Source of the DNA: Gaetbulibacter_B jejuensis
Lineage (GTDB): Bacteria > Bacteroidota > Bacteroidia > Flavobacteriales > Flavobacteriaceae
Reading direction: 5' to 3'
Assembly: GCF_039524015.1 (NCBI RefSeq)
Contig: NZ_BAAAGF010000004.1
Coordinates: 310,001 to 374,000 of the forward strand
Length of the DNA stretch: 64,000 nucleotides
This document shows positions 1 through 8,532 of the stretch, piece after piece. The notes beneath the pieces were generated by a model. That model was not told where the DNA came from, made no database searches, and was given only the letters and a program-made list of their open reading frames with translations. Every line of letters begins with the position of its first letter. The first letter of the stretch is position 1. A program made the translations under genes and the position numbers.

Positions 1-621
1 GCAGCTAACCCATCAATTTTTGAGTATATTAAGCTCCCTGAAGACCAATTTGAAATGCACTGGTTAGAGTGGGTGTTACCTTTAGATAATGAAACTTTGG
101 AAGGCTATGCGAAACGTATGGTAAAAAAGATTGAGCATAAAAATATTGTGCTTCTTGGAGTGTCTTTTGGAGGTATTTTGGTTCAAGAAATGAGCAAATT
201 TATAGACTGTAAAAAAGTAATAGTAGTTTCAAGTGTAAAGTCTAAACACGAGTTGCCTAAGCGAATGAAAGTAGCAAAGTTTACTAAGGCTTATAAACTG
301 TTGCCTACACAACTAATGAGTAATGTAGAGCTGTTAGCAAAATACGCTCTTGGTAATACAGTAAAGAAAAGAGTGGAACTGTATAAAAAATACCTTTCAG
401 TAAATGATAAAAAGTACTTGGATTGGGCAATTGAGCAAGTGATTACCTGGAAACAAGAAAAACCACATCCAAACGCTATTTATATTCATGGAAATAAAGA
501 CATGGTTTTTAACCATTCGTGCTCTGGAGACTGTATAGTTATTGAAGGAGGAACGCATATCATGATTATAAATAAGTATAAATGGTTTAACGAAAATTTA
601 CCAAATCTTATATTAAACTAA
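1..621 (+). CDS. Alpha/beta hydrolase, 5' partial
   Basis: The reading frame is open from the first base of the window, so the N-terminus lies outside; the first internal ATG is at 55. The protein carries the alpha/beta-hydrolase nucleophile elbow GVSFGG (Ser in GxSxG) and, near the C-terminus, the motif GGTHIM, whose His could complete a Ser-His-Asp triad. No signal peptide can be judged. The substrate is unknown; small flavobacterial hydrolases of this kind are usually cytoplasmic esterases or lipase-like enzymes. The gene is followed by a 132-bp gap before an independent lytic transglycosylase gene. Confidence 0.8.
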   Translation, partial: AANPSIFEYIKLPEDQFEMHWLEWVLPLDNETLEGYAKRMVKKIEHKNIVLLGVSFGGILVQEMSKFIDCKKVIVVSSVKSKHELPKRMKVAKFTKAYKLLPTQLMSNVELLAKYALGNTVKKRVELYKKYLSVNDKKYLDWAIEQVITWKQEKPHPNAIYIHGNKDMVFNHSCSGDCIVIEGGTHIMIINKYKWFNENLPNLILN

Positions 622-633
622 TTTTGAAAGCAT

Positions 634-649
634 TGTAGATTTCTCTACA
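634..649 (+). terminator. Possible weak terminator hairpin
   Basis: A perfect 6-bp stem, TGTAGA / TCTACA, with a TTTC loop lies 12 bp after the hydrolase stop codon. It is followed by an AT-rich tract but not by a clean T run, so termination is only possible. Confidence 0.3.
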
Positions 650-753
650 TTTATAAAAACAAATTTGTGAAATATTCATTGTGTCAAAGCGTTGTAAATG
701 CTGAAAAAAATGAACTTTTCACCATAAAAACGTCAAACAAATAAGTGTTACTT

Positions 754-1692
754 ATGAAAACTTTAAAAAATATATTAGCTGCTGTAGGTTTAATAGCGTT
801 GTCTGGGCTTTTTATTTTTGCAGCCCAAAAATCACCTTCTGATAATACAATACAAGAAGAACAGAAAAAATTAATCAACGATTATAATGTGTATGCTTTA
901 GCAGTTCCAGATCATCTAGAGTTTGCAGGTGAAGCTGTTCCGTTAGAAGATCCAGATGTTTTAGAGCGTATGGATAGAGAGCTTTTAGTAAATACGTATT
1001 GGCAATCTAACGGATTGTTAATGTTTAAGAGAGCTGAAAAATACTTTCCTGTAATTGAGCCTATTTTGGAAAAACATGGTGTTCCTGACGATTTTAAGTA
1101 TTTAGCAGTTATTGAAAGCGGATTAACTAACGCTGTGTCTCCAGCTGGAGCAAGAGGTGTTTGGCAAATTATGAAAGCAACAGGAAGAGAAAATGGACTT
1201 GAGGTAAATGATAATGTTGATGAACGTTATAATTTGGAAAAGGCTACTGAGGTTGCTTGTAAATACCTTTTAGACTCTAAAGAACGACTAGGGTCTTGGA
1301 CATTGGCTGCTGCTGCTTACAATGCAGGAAACGCTGGTGTTTCTAGAAGATTAAAAGAGCAAGGTGTAACGGATTACTACGATTTACTTTTAGGTGAAGA
1401 AACAGGACGTTACCTATTTAGAATTGTGGCACTTAAAGAAATCTTAAGCAACCCTAAAAAATACGGATTCAATTTTAAAGAAAATGATTTGTATAAAAAT
1501 ATACCAACCTATAAAGTGTCAGTAGATACTGTGGTGACTGATTTTTCAAGATTTGCAAAACAGTTTGGTATCAATTACAAAATATTGAAAATCCATAATC
1601 CTTGGTTGCGCGAAGATCATCTTAACAATGCTTCTAGAAAGCAGTATTTTATTGAAATACCTAAAGAAGGATACTATCCTACAACGCCTTAA
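754..1692 (+). CDS. Lytic transglycosylase (SLT domain), MltD-like
   Basis: Probable membrane-bound or periplasmic murein lytic transglycosylase that cleaves peptidoglycan glycan strands. I chose the ATG at 754 (312 residues; protein begins MKTLKN) over an in-frame GTG at 745. Residues about 5-25 form a hydrophobic signal or anchor segment. The SLT domain is clear: the catalytic Glu lies in VIESGL, followed by SPAGARGVWQIM and the AAAYNAG motif. No LysM repeats follow, unlike full-length MltD. The stop codon overlaps the next start codon (TAATG), so it is translationally coupled to the cardiolipin synthase gene: an envelope-maintenance pair. Confidence 0.88.
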   Translation: MKTLKNILAAVGLIALSGLFIFAAQKSPSDNTIQEEQKKLINDYNVYALAVPDHLEFAGEAVPLEDPDVLERMDRELLVNTYWQSNGLLMFKRAEKYFPVIEPILEKHGVPDDFKYLAVIESGLTNAVSPAGARGVWQIMKATGRENGLEVNDNVDERYNLEKATEVACKYLLDSKERLGSWTLAAAAYNAGNAGVSRRLKEQGVTDYYDLLLGEETGRYLFRIVALKEILSNPKKYGFNFKENDLYKNIPTYKVSVDTVVTDFSRFAKQFGINYKILKIHNPWLREDHLNNASRKQYFIEIPKEGYYPTTP

Positions 1693-3146
1693 TGATTGAT
1701 TTTGTTAAGCACAATTTTTGGAACATTTTAATTGTTCTTAATTATGTTGTGGCAATTTCTGCTGCAATAACAATTCTTCTAAAAAACATTAACCCAACCA
1801 AAACCATTTCTTATATAATGGTTTTGGTTTTTTTTCCTTTTTTAGGGTTGTTAGTTTACTATTTCTTTGGACAAGAATATCGAAAGAACAAAATATTCAA
1901 CCGAAAACATATTTTAAATAAAAGAGTTGTAAAAAACATCAATAAAGAGTTACAACTTAATAACAAAGAAAAGAGAGAAATTAAGCAAACTCTTGACGAA
2001 AAAGTAAAGCTTGTAAAGTTGCTTTACAATAGCGAACAGTCGCCTTTAACACTCAATAACAAAGTTAAACTGATTAAAAACGGAGAAGAAAAATTTAAAC
2101 TATTACTTAAAGACTTAGAGCAAGCCCAATCTCACATCCACATGGAATACTATATCCTAAAGGATGATAAAATAGGTACTCAAGTTTTGGATGTATTATG
2201 TGAGAAAGCTATAGAAGGAGTGAATGTAAGATTAACTTTTGACGATGTAGGAAGCAAACTTTCAAAAGCAATAAAAAAGAAACTTAAAGAAAGTGGAGTA
2301 GAGTTTGCGCCTTTTATGCCTGTGTTGTTTCCAAAATTCACGGGAAAGATGAACTACAGAAACCATAGAAAAATTGTGGTTATTGATGGACGTATTGGTT
2401 ATTTAGGAGGTATAAACATTTCTGATACTTATGTAAACTACGAAACTGATAACTCATATTGGAGAGATACACACCTTAGAATTGAAGGTGAAGCAGTAAA
2501 GCCATTGCAGATAAACTTTTTAACCACTTGGAATTTTGTATCTAATACTGATTTGCCAATTTCTAAAACCTTTTTTCCTGAAATAGAAGTTACTGAAGAA
2601 GTGCCAGTGCAAATCGCAGCCAGTGGTCCAGATACTGATTGGGCGAATATTATGGAGACTATTTTTACAGCTATAGTTACTGCCCAAAAATATGTGTACA
2701 TAACCACGCCTTATTTTATTCCTAATGATGAAGTTATTACTGCAATGCAAGTAGCTGCAAAAAGTGGTGTAGAGGTGAAATTATTAATTCCAAAACATTC
2801 TGACTCTTGGACTGCTGAACACGCTACAAACTCTTATTTGGAGTCATTATTAGAAGCAGGAGTGGAAATTTATCGATACAAAAAAGGATTTGTTCATGCT
2901 AAAACATTAGTTGTTGATGACATTTTTTGTACTGTAGGAACTTCTAATATGGATTATAGAAGCTTTAATATTAATTTTGAAATAAATGCTTTAATCTATG
3001 AAGAAACACAAAGTAAGGCGCTTAAAAAGTTTTTTAATGATGATCTTAAAGATAGCGAGCAATTAACTTTACAAAGCTGGCAAAAAAGACCTAGATTAAG
3101 TAGGCTTAAAGAATCTTTTTGTAGGCTTTGGGCTCCTTTATTGTAA
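1692..3146 (+). CDS. cls: Cardiolipin synthase, PLD superfamily
   Basis: 484 residues. It condenses phosphatidylglycerol (or PG plus another phospholipid) into cardiolipin at the inner membrane. Two N-terminal membrane segments (about residues 8-30 and 38-60) form the usual PLDc_N region. Two HKD phospholipase-D motifs follow: HRKIVVIDG with downstream GG in the first half, and HAKTLVVDD followed by GTSNMD in the second. Length and layout match bacterial ClsA-type enzymes. The start codon overlaps the stop codon of the preceding transglycosylase by one base, which indicates a two-gene operon. Confidence 0.93.
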   Translation: MIDFVKHNFWNILIVLNYVVAISAAITILLKNINPTKTISYIMVLVFFPFLGLLVYYFFGQEYRKNKIFNRKHILNKRVVKNINKELQLNNKEKREIKQTLDEKVKLVKLLYNSEQSPLTLNNKVKLIKNGEEKFKLLLKDLEQAQSHIHMEYYILKDDKIGTQVLDVLCEKAIEGVNVRLTFDDVGSKLSKAIKKKLKESGVEFAPFMPVLFPKFTGKMNYRNHRKIVVIDGRIGYLGGINISDTYVNYETDNSYWRDTHLRIEGEAVKPLQINFLTTWNFVSNTDLPISKTFFPEIEVTEEVPVQIAASGPDTDWANIMETIFTAIVTAQKYVYITTPYFIPNDEVITAMQVAAKSGVEVKLLIPKHSDSWTAEHATNSYLESLLEAGVEIYRYKKGFVHAKTLVVDDIFCTVGTSNMDYRSFNINFEINALIYEETQSKALKKFFNDDLKDSEQLTLQSWQKRPRLSRLKESFCRLWAPLL

Positions 3147-3149
3147 AAG

Positions 3150-3728
3150 TTATCTTCTGCTACGTCTGTTTTGTCTAGCCGAAGTAGGTTGACCATACTG
3201 CTGTTTAGGAATAGCAGTTTTTTTCATTTGTTGCTTAAACATTTTAATTTGGTCGGTCAACATTCCTCTTTTATCAAGAGTTTCAGCCTCTTTTAATAAG
3301 ATTTGAGCCTCTTGTTTTCTACGTTTAGAAAAAGCAATTCCTGCTAAGTTTAATTTAGCCATTGCCAAATCATGATCCATAGATAAACCTAGGCTAATCG
3401 CTTTTTTAAAGTATTTTTCAGCTTCGTTCATATTAGTTTGAGAAACCATGATACCATGTAAGTAGTTATAGTAGCCTTCTTGTTTTTTTACTAAAGCAGC
3501 TGAAGGGTTTTTAATTTTATCAAGCCATTTTTTTGCACCATCAAAATCTTGCTTACGAAGCTTTAAAAAGGCTAGAAGAATAAATTCGTTTTTAAAATAA
3601 AGGAATACAAAAATAAGTGAAAGTAAAATCAACATAATACCATTACCAATGTAGCCTTCGGTAAATTGATAAACGGCATAACCAATAATTAAAACAGCAA
3701 TTACTAACTTTATATTTTTATTGTACAT
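3150..3728 (-). CDS. Membrane-anchored TPR-like protein
   Basis: 192 residues. Two N-terminal membrane segments (about residues 8-24 and 30-46) are followed by a helical region that looks like two to three degenerate tetratricopeptide repeats (residues about 55-165, with EGYYNYLHGI and AEKYFKKAISLG). A basic tail ends NRRSRR. The function is unknown; such proteins are common in Flavobacteriaceae and probably act as membrane-bound protein-interaction scaffolds. It converges on cls with a 3-bp gap and has its own promoter-like -7 box upstream. Confidence 0.75.
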   Translation of the reverse strand: MYNKNIKLVIAVLIIGYAVYQFTEGYIGNGIMLILLSLIFVFLYFKNEFILLAFLKLRKQDFDGAKKWLDKIKNPSAALVKKQEGYYNYLHGIMVSQTNMNEAEKYFKKAISLGLSMDHDLAMAKLNLAGIAFSKRRKQEAQILLKEAETLDKRGMLTDQIKMFKQQMKKTAIPKQQYGQPTSARQNRRSRR

Positions 3729-3753
3729 ATTTTCTATTAAATTTTTGAGTGTG

Positions 3754-3761
3754 CAAAGTTA
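3754..3761 (-). promoter_or_regulatory. -7 box of the TPR-like gene
   Basis: On the minus strand this reads TAACTTTG, a full match to the Bacteroidota -7 consensus TAnnTTTG, 25 bp upstream of the start codon. No clear -33 TTTG was seen at the usual distance. Confidence 0.55.
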
Positions 3762-3794
3762 GTAAAAACAATTGGAAATATTTTTAACTTTTGA

Positions 3795-3825
3795 TTTGTC
3801 AAAGTAAAAAGTCTTTGTATATTTG
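3795..3825 (+). promoter_or_regulatory. rpmH promoter (-33 TTTG, -7 TATATTTG)
   Basis: TTTG at 3795-3798 and TATATTTG at 3818-3825 are separated by 19 bp. This matches the Bacteroidota vegetative promoter (TTTG, about 19 bp, TAnnTTTG) at both elements. The inferred transcript starts near 3831 and has a leader of about 65 nt before rpmH. Confidence 0.8.
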
Positions 3826-3896
3826 CAGCCAATTTTGAAACAAACTTCAAAAGTAATTAACGGAAACTAAGATTATTTTTTTAAAGATATAAGACA

Positions 3897-4058
3897 ATGA
3901 GTAAAAGAACGTTTCAACCGTCAAAAAGAAAGAGAAGAAACAAACACGGTTTTAGAGAAAGAATGGCTACTGCTAACGGTAGAAAAGTACTTGCTCGTAG
4001 AAGAGCTAAGGGAAGAAAGAAATTGTCTGTGTCTTCAGAATCAAGACATAAGAAATAA
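3897..4058 (+). CDS. rpmH: 50S ribosomal protein L34
   Basis: A 53-codon gene read directly from the sequence; short genes like this are easily missed. The protein starts MSKRTFQPSKRKRRNKHGF and continues with the L34 hallmark RMATANGRKVLARRRAKGR. It is a very basic component of the large ribosomal subunit. It has its own strong promoter and a terminator-like hairpin downstream, so it is probably a single-gene transcript. The chromosomal neighbours rnpA and dnaA, common beside rpmH in other phyla, are absent here. Confidence 0.97.
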   Translation: MSKRTFQPSKRKRRNKHGFRERMATANGRKVLARRRAKGRKKLSVSSESRHKK

Positions 4059-4082
4059 TGATTAACAATTGTTAATATTTTG

Positions 4083-4112
4083 AGGTGTTACTTAGGTGTA
4101 GCACCTTTTTTT
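4083..4112 (+). terminator. Rho-independent terminator after rpmH
   Basis: Stem AGGTGTTAC (4083-4091) pairs with GTAGCACCT (4098-4106) with one T-G mismatch around a 6-nt loop, followed by a run of T residues to 4112. Confidence 0.7.
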
Positions 4113-4128
4113 GTACCCAATAGATACC

Positions 4129-4136
4129 TATTTTTG
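4129..4136 (+). promoter_or_regulatory. -7 box upstream of carB
   Basis: TATTTTTG matches TAnnTTTG 21 bp before the carB start codon. A TTTG lies upstream at 4110-4113, but the 15-bp spacing is shorter than usual, so the -33 element is uncertain. Confidence 0.55.
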
Positions 4137-4157
4137 TAAACCAAAAAACACAACACA

Positions 4158-7010
4158 ATGCCAAAGAATAAAAACATAAGCTCTGTATTAATTATTGGAT
4201 CAGGACCTATCATTATTGGTCAAGCATGCGAGTTTGACTACTCAGGATCTCAAGCACTACGATCGTTAAGAGAAGAAGGAATCGAAACCATTTTAATTAA
4301 TTCTAATCCTGCAACAATCATGACTGACCCAAAAATGGCAGATCATGTGTATTTGTTGCCACTTAATACAAAATCTATTGTTAAAATATTAAAAGAGCAT
4401 CCGCAAATTGATGCTGTTTTACCAACAATGGGAGGACAAACTGCTTTAAACCTTTGTATTGAAGCAGATGAAAAAGGGATTTGGGAAGACTTTGGTGTAA
4501 AAATTATTGGTGTAAATATTGATGCAATTAACATTACCGAAGACAGAGAGAAGTTTAGAGAGTTAATGTTAAAAATTGGAGTTGGAATGGCACCACAAGC
4601 TACAGCAACTTCGTTTTTAAAAGGTAAAGAAATAGCTCAAGAGTTTGGTTTTCCATTATGTATTAGAGCGTCGTTTACCTTGGGTGGAGCTGGAGCTTCA
4701 ATTGTTTACAATGAAGAAGAGTTTGATGAAGCCTTGACTAGAGGTTTAGAAATCTCACCAATTCATGAGGTGATGATTGATAAAGCGATGATGGGTTGGA
4801 AAGAGTATGAGTTAGAGTTATTACGTGATAAGAATGATAACGTAGTTATTATTTGTACTATTGAAAATATGGATCCAATGGGAATTCATACTGGAGACTC
4901 TATTACTGTGGCGCCTGCAATGACACTTTCTGATAGTACATTCCAGAAAATGCGTGATATGGCTATACTTATGATGCGTAGTATAGGTGATTTTGCAGGA
5001 GGATGTAACGTACAGTTTGCGGTAAGTCCAGATGAAGAAGAAGAAATTATCGCTATTGAAATTAACCCTCGTGTATCGCGTTCTTCAGCATTAGCGAGTA
5101 AAGCAACAGGTTATCCTATTGCAAAAATTGCTGCTAAGTTGGCTATTGGGTATCATTTAGATGAATTAGAAAATCAAATTACCAAGTCTACTTCGGCATT
5201 GTTTGAGCCAACTTTAGACTACGTAATCGTAAAAATACCTCGTTGGAACTTTGATAAGTTTGAAGGTTCTGATAGAACATTAGGACTTCAAATGAAAGCT
5301 GTTGGAGAAGTGATGGCAATTGGTCGTTCATTCCAAGAAGCACTTCATAAAGCAACACAATCATTGGAAATAAAACGAAATGGTCTTGGTGCAGATGGTA
5401 AAGGGTATAAAGATTATGACCAAATAATCGAGAAACTTACTTATGCAAGTTGGGATCGTGTATTTGTGATTTATGATGCTATTCAAATGGGAATTCCATT
5501 AAGCAGAATTCATGAAATCACAAAAATAGATATGTGGTTCTTAAAGCAATACGAAGAATTGTATATGTTGGAAAAAGAAATTTCAACATTCACTATAGAT
5601 ACTATAGACAGAGACTTATTGCTAGAAGCTAAACAAAAAGGGTATGGAGATCGTCAAATTGCGCACATGCTAAACTGTTTAGAAAGTGAAGTCTATAACA
5701 AACGTGATGAGTTAAAAATTAATCGTGTTTATAAACTTGTAGATACATGTGCTGCTGAGTTTAAAGCACAAACACCATATTACTATTCTACATTTGAAAA
5801 CGAATTAGAAACAGCTGATGGTAAACTATATTCAGCTAATGAAAGTGTAGTTTCAGATAAGAAAAAAATAATTGTTTTAGGTTCTGGACCAAACAGAATT
5901 GGACAAGGAATTGAATTTGATTATTGCTGTGTTCATGGTGTGTTGGCGAGTTCAGAATGTGGTTACGAAACAATTATGATTAATTGTAATCCTGAAACCG
6001 TTTCAACCGATTTTGACATCGCTGATAAACTGTACTTTGAACCAGTATTCTGGGAACATATTTACGACATCATTCGTCATGAAAAACCAGAAGGTGTCAT
6101 CGTTCAACTTGGCGGTCAAACAGCACTTAAACTTGCTGAAAAATTAGACCGTTACGGAATAAAAATTATCGGAACTACATACCAATCTTTAGATTTAGCT
6201 GAAGATAGAGGAAGCTTCTCTACCTTACTTAAAGAGAATAACATTCCTTATCCAGAGTTTGATACTGCCGAAACTGCTGATGAAGCCTTAGCTGTAGCTG
6301 ATAAGTTAGATTTCCCAATCTTGGTAAGACCATCTTATGTATTAGGAGGTCAAGGCATGAAAATTGTAATTAACAAGAAGGAACTAGAAGAGCATGTTGT
6401 TGACTTACTTCGTAAAATACCAAATAACAAACTCTTATTAGACCATTATTTAGATGGTGCTATTGAAGCAGAAGCAGATGCTATTTGTGATGGTGAAAAC
6501 GTTTACATTATTGGTATAATGGAGCATATTGAACCTTGCGGAATCCACTCAGGTGATAGTAATGCAACATTACCTCCTTTTAACCTTGGAGATTTAGTAT
6601 TAGAACAAATAAAAGATCACACCAAAAAGATTGCATTAGCTTTAAATACAGTTGGATTAATCAATATTCAGTTTGCTATTAAAGATGATAAAGTTTACAT
6701 AATAGAAGCTAACCCTAGAGCGTCTCGTACTGTACCTTTCATAGCAAAAGCGTATGGCGAACCTTATGTAAACTATGCTACTAAAATCATGTTAGGCGAT
6801 AAAAAAGTAACCGATTTTGACTTTAAGCCTAAGCTTGAAGGTTATGCAATAAAGCAACCAGTATTCTCATTTAATAAGTTTCCAAACGTAAATAAAAAGT
6901 TAGGACCAGAAATGAAGAGTACAGGAGAAAGTATCTTGTTTATTGATAGCCTAAAAGACGATGAATTTTACAACTTGTACTCAAGACGTAAAATGTATTT
7001 GAGCAAATAG
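4158..7010 (+). CDS. carB: Carbamoyl-phosphate synthase large subunit, short form
   Basis: 950 residues. It makes carbamoyl phosphate from bicarbonate, glutamine-derived ammonia and two ATP, for pyrimidine and arginine synthesis, together with the small subunit CarA (not in this window). The two homologous ATP-grasp halves are complete: an N-terminal half beginning with SVLIIGSGPIIIGQACEFDY, and a second half from about residue 570 with KKIIVLGSGPNRIGQGIEFDY. The protein ends soon after the second ATP-grasp (STGESILF). It therefore lacks the roughly 120-residue MGS-like domain that binds UMP, IMP and ornithine in the 1073-residue E. coli enzyme. I believe this short form is usual in Flavobacteriaceae. 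Confidence 0.95.
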   Translation: MPKNKNISSVLIIGSGPIIIGQACEFDYSGSQALRSLREEGIETILINSNPATIMTDPKMADHVYLLPLNTKSIVKILKEHPQIDAVLPTMGGQTALNLCIEADEKGIWEDFGVKIIGVNIDAINITEDREKFRELMLKIGVGMAPQATATSFLKGKEIAQEFGFPLCIRASFTLGGAGASIVYNEEEFDEALTRGLEISPIHEVMIDKAMMGWKEYELELLRDKNDNVVIICTIENMDPMGIHTGDSITVAPAMTLSDSTFQKMRDMAILMMRSIGDFAGGCNVQFAVSPDEEEEIIAIEINPRVSRSSALASKATGYPIAKIAAKLAIGYHLDELENQITKSTSALFEPTLDYVIVKIPRWNFDKFEGSDRTLGLQMKAVGEVMAIGRSFQEALHKATQSLEIKRNGLGADGKGYKDYDQIIEKLTYASWDRVFVIYDAIQMGIPLSRIHEITKIDMWFLKQYEELYMLEKEISTFTIDTIDRDLLLEAKQKGYGDRQIAHMLNCLESEVYNKRDELKINRVYKLVDTCAAEFKAQTPYYYSTFENELETADGKLYSANESVVSDKKKIIVLGSGPNRIGQGIEFDYCCVHGVLASSECGYETIMINCNPETVSTDFDIADKLYFEPVFWEHIYDIIRHEKPEGVIVQLGGQTALKLAEKLDRYGIKIIGTTYQSLDLAEDRGSFSTLLKENNIPYPEFDTAETADEALAVADKLDFPILVRPSYVLGGQGMKIVINKKELEEHVVDLLRKIPNNKLLLDHYLDGAIEAEADAICDGENVYIIGIMEHIEPCGIHSGDSNATLPPFNLGDLVLEQIKDHTKKIALALNTVGLINIQFAIKDDKVYIIEANPRASRTVPFIAKAYGEPYVNYATKIMLGDKKVTDFDFKPKLEGYAIKQPVFSFNKFPNVNKKLGPEMKSTGESILFIDSLKDDEFYNLYSRRKMYLSK

Positions 7011-7087
7011 CAGTAAAAATCGATAAACGGTTAATACAATCTCCTAAAAATTACTACTTTAGCCTTGTGTAACTCAAGTAGTATAGA

Positions 7088-7609
7088 ATGAAGCTAAAAG
7101 GCTTTTTGTTAATAGTGAGTGTATTAGTATCAGGTTTTGCTTTTTCCCAGCAAAATATTTTTGATGCAGCACGTTTTGGTACAATTGATGATGTAAAAGA
7201 ATTAATTGCTAAAAACCCAGACACTATTAATGTGGTTGATGCTTCAGGATATTCTCCATTAACATTGGCATGCTACAGAGGAAATGATGAGGTCGCTATA
7301 TTTTTAGCATCAAAAGTTGAGGATATTGATGGCGAAAGTAAATACGGAACACCATTAATGGCTGCAGTTTATAAAAACAGAGAAGCAGTTGTTAAAGTAC
7401 TTTTAGAGCATGGTGCAGACCCAAATTTAGCCGATGCTAATGGAACCTCTCCTTTACATTATGCTATTATTATGCGAAACAAAACCATAATTAAACAATT
7501 GGTTGAGGCGAATGCAGACACGAGTACTAAAGATAATAGAGGAAATACAGCAATAGATTACGCGAATATGACTCAAGATGAGGAAATTATTAATCTTATT
7601 GTAAAATAA
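7088..7609 (+). CDS. Secreted ankyrin-repeat protein
   Basis: 173 residues with a signal peptide (cleavage probably after SGFAFSQ). About four ankyrin repeats follow, recognisable from GYSPLTLACYRGNDEVAIFL, YGTPLMAAVYKNREAVVKVLLEHGADPN and GTSPLHYAIIMRNK. Ankyrin repeats mediate protein binding; the partner is unknown. It is separated by only 7 bp from the first DOMON-like gene, which suggests co-transcription. In other bacteria, secreted ankyrin proteins of this size are found next to catalase genes; no catalase is present here. Confidence 0.85.
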   Translation: MKLKGFLLIVSVLVSGFAFSQQNIFDAARFGTIDDVKELIAKNPDTINVVDASGYSPLTLACYRGNDEVAIFLASKVEDIDGESKYGTPLMAAVYKNREAVVKVLLEHGADPNLADANGTSPLHYAIIMRNKTIIKQLVEANADTSTKDNRGNTAIDYANMTQDEEIINLIVK

Positions 7610-7616
7610 TATAAAT

Positions 7617-8414
7617 ATGAAAAAAACTACTTTGGCTTTAATAGCTTTTTTAAGTTTAACAACATATACGTTTAGTCAAAGCTATTCTACAGGTATGATG
7701 GAATTGTCTACAACACCTGGATTAGAATACTCAGCGCAGATTGATGTCACATCAGATGAAGTAACATTAACGCTAATTGGACCAAGTGACAGATGGCTTG
7801 GTTTAGGTTTTGACGCAACAAGCATGACCTCAGGAAGGGATGTTGTTATTTTTGATGGTACTGACCTTACTGATAGACATTTTGGGTATCCTGGTCAGCC
7901 TAATGATCAACCTGCTACAGGTTTTACGCCAACTTTAGATGAAAGACAAGATTGGACAATTATGTCTAATAATGTTACTTCAGGAGTAAGAACATTAGTT
8001 GCAACAAGAGATAGAGATACCGGAAATGTTAATGATTATGTGTTTACAACGTCTGCGTCATCTATAAATTTGGTTTGGGCAAGAGGGTTTGAATCAAGTT
8101 TTGTTTTAGACTATCATGGATTTTCTAATAGAGGAATCACAATGCAATCTTTTACATTAAGTAATGAAGAGGTTGTTGCAACAGAGTTTTCAATAATTCC
8201 AAATCCAGCTAAATCAAGATTTAATATATCTGTACCTAGAATAGATGGTGTTGTAAAAATGGAAGTGTTTGATGTATTAGGTAAAAAAATATACACTAAA
8301 GAGCTTAATCAATTATCGACTACTATTGATATTTCAAAATGGAATAGTGGTGTGTATTTAGTGAGGTTAGCTACACAAAATAATATCTCTACTAAGCGCT
8401 TTGTGAAGCAGTAG
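7617..8414 (+). CDS. DOMON-like T9SS type A sorting protein (copy 1)
   Basis: 265 residues. A signal peptide (about 1-20) is followed by a beta-rich domain (about 22-185) resembling the DOMON fold, which binds haem or sugars in characterised members: WLGLGFDATSM, DVVIFDGTDL, a QDWTI motif, RDTGNVNDYVF and YHGFSNRGITMQSF. The last 75 residues are a T9SS type A sorting domain (IIPNPAKSRFNISVP to KRFVKQ), so export to the cell surface through the Por system is expected. The neighbour at 8533 is a paralogue. The ligand is unknown. Confidence 0.82.
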   Translation: MKKTTLALIAFLSLTTYTFSQSYSTGMMELSTTPGLEYSAQIDVTSDEVTLTLIGPSDRWLGLGFDATSMTSGRDVVIFDGTDLTDRHFGYPGQPNDQPATGFTPTLDERQDWTIMSNNVTSGVRTLVATRDRDTGNVNDYVFTTSASSINLVWARGFESSFVLDYHGFSNRGITMQSFTLSNEEVVATEFSIIPNPAKSRFNISVPRIDGVVKMEVFDVLGKKIYTKELNQLSTTIDISKWNSGVYLVRLATQNNISTKRFVKQ

Positions 8415-8438
8415 GCTGATAGTCAGTTAAATAAATTT

Positions 8439-8468
8439 AAGCCATTGATTTTTGTCAATGGCTTTTTT
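8439..8468 (+). terminator. Rho-independent terminator between DOMON paralogues
   Basis: A 10-bp perfect stem, AAGCCATTGA (8439-8448) with TCAATGGCTT (8455-8464), and a 6-nt loop, followed by T residues. It separates the two paralogous genes transcriptionally. Confidence 0.85.
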
Positions 8469-8532
8469 GATTAAATAAAAACTTATCAATCAATCACATA
8501 ATTTATTATATTAGCTGTAAATAAACCTATTT

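Noticed and set aside
4158..7010. Short CarB as a frameshift or pseudogene
   Set aside because: Both ATP-grasp halves are intact, the stop is clean, and the next 78 bp do not continue the missing domain.
7001..7028. A CGATAAAC octamer upstream of the ankyrin gene, similar to the LytTR-type motif
   Set aside because: The partner octamer at the 20-bp position does not match and the orientation relative to the gene is opposite.
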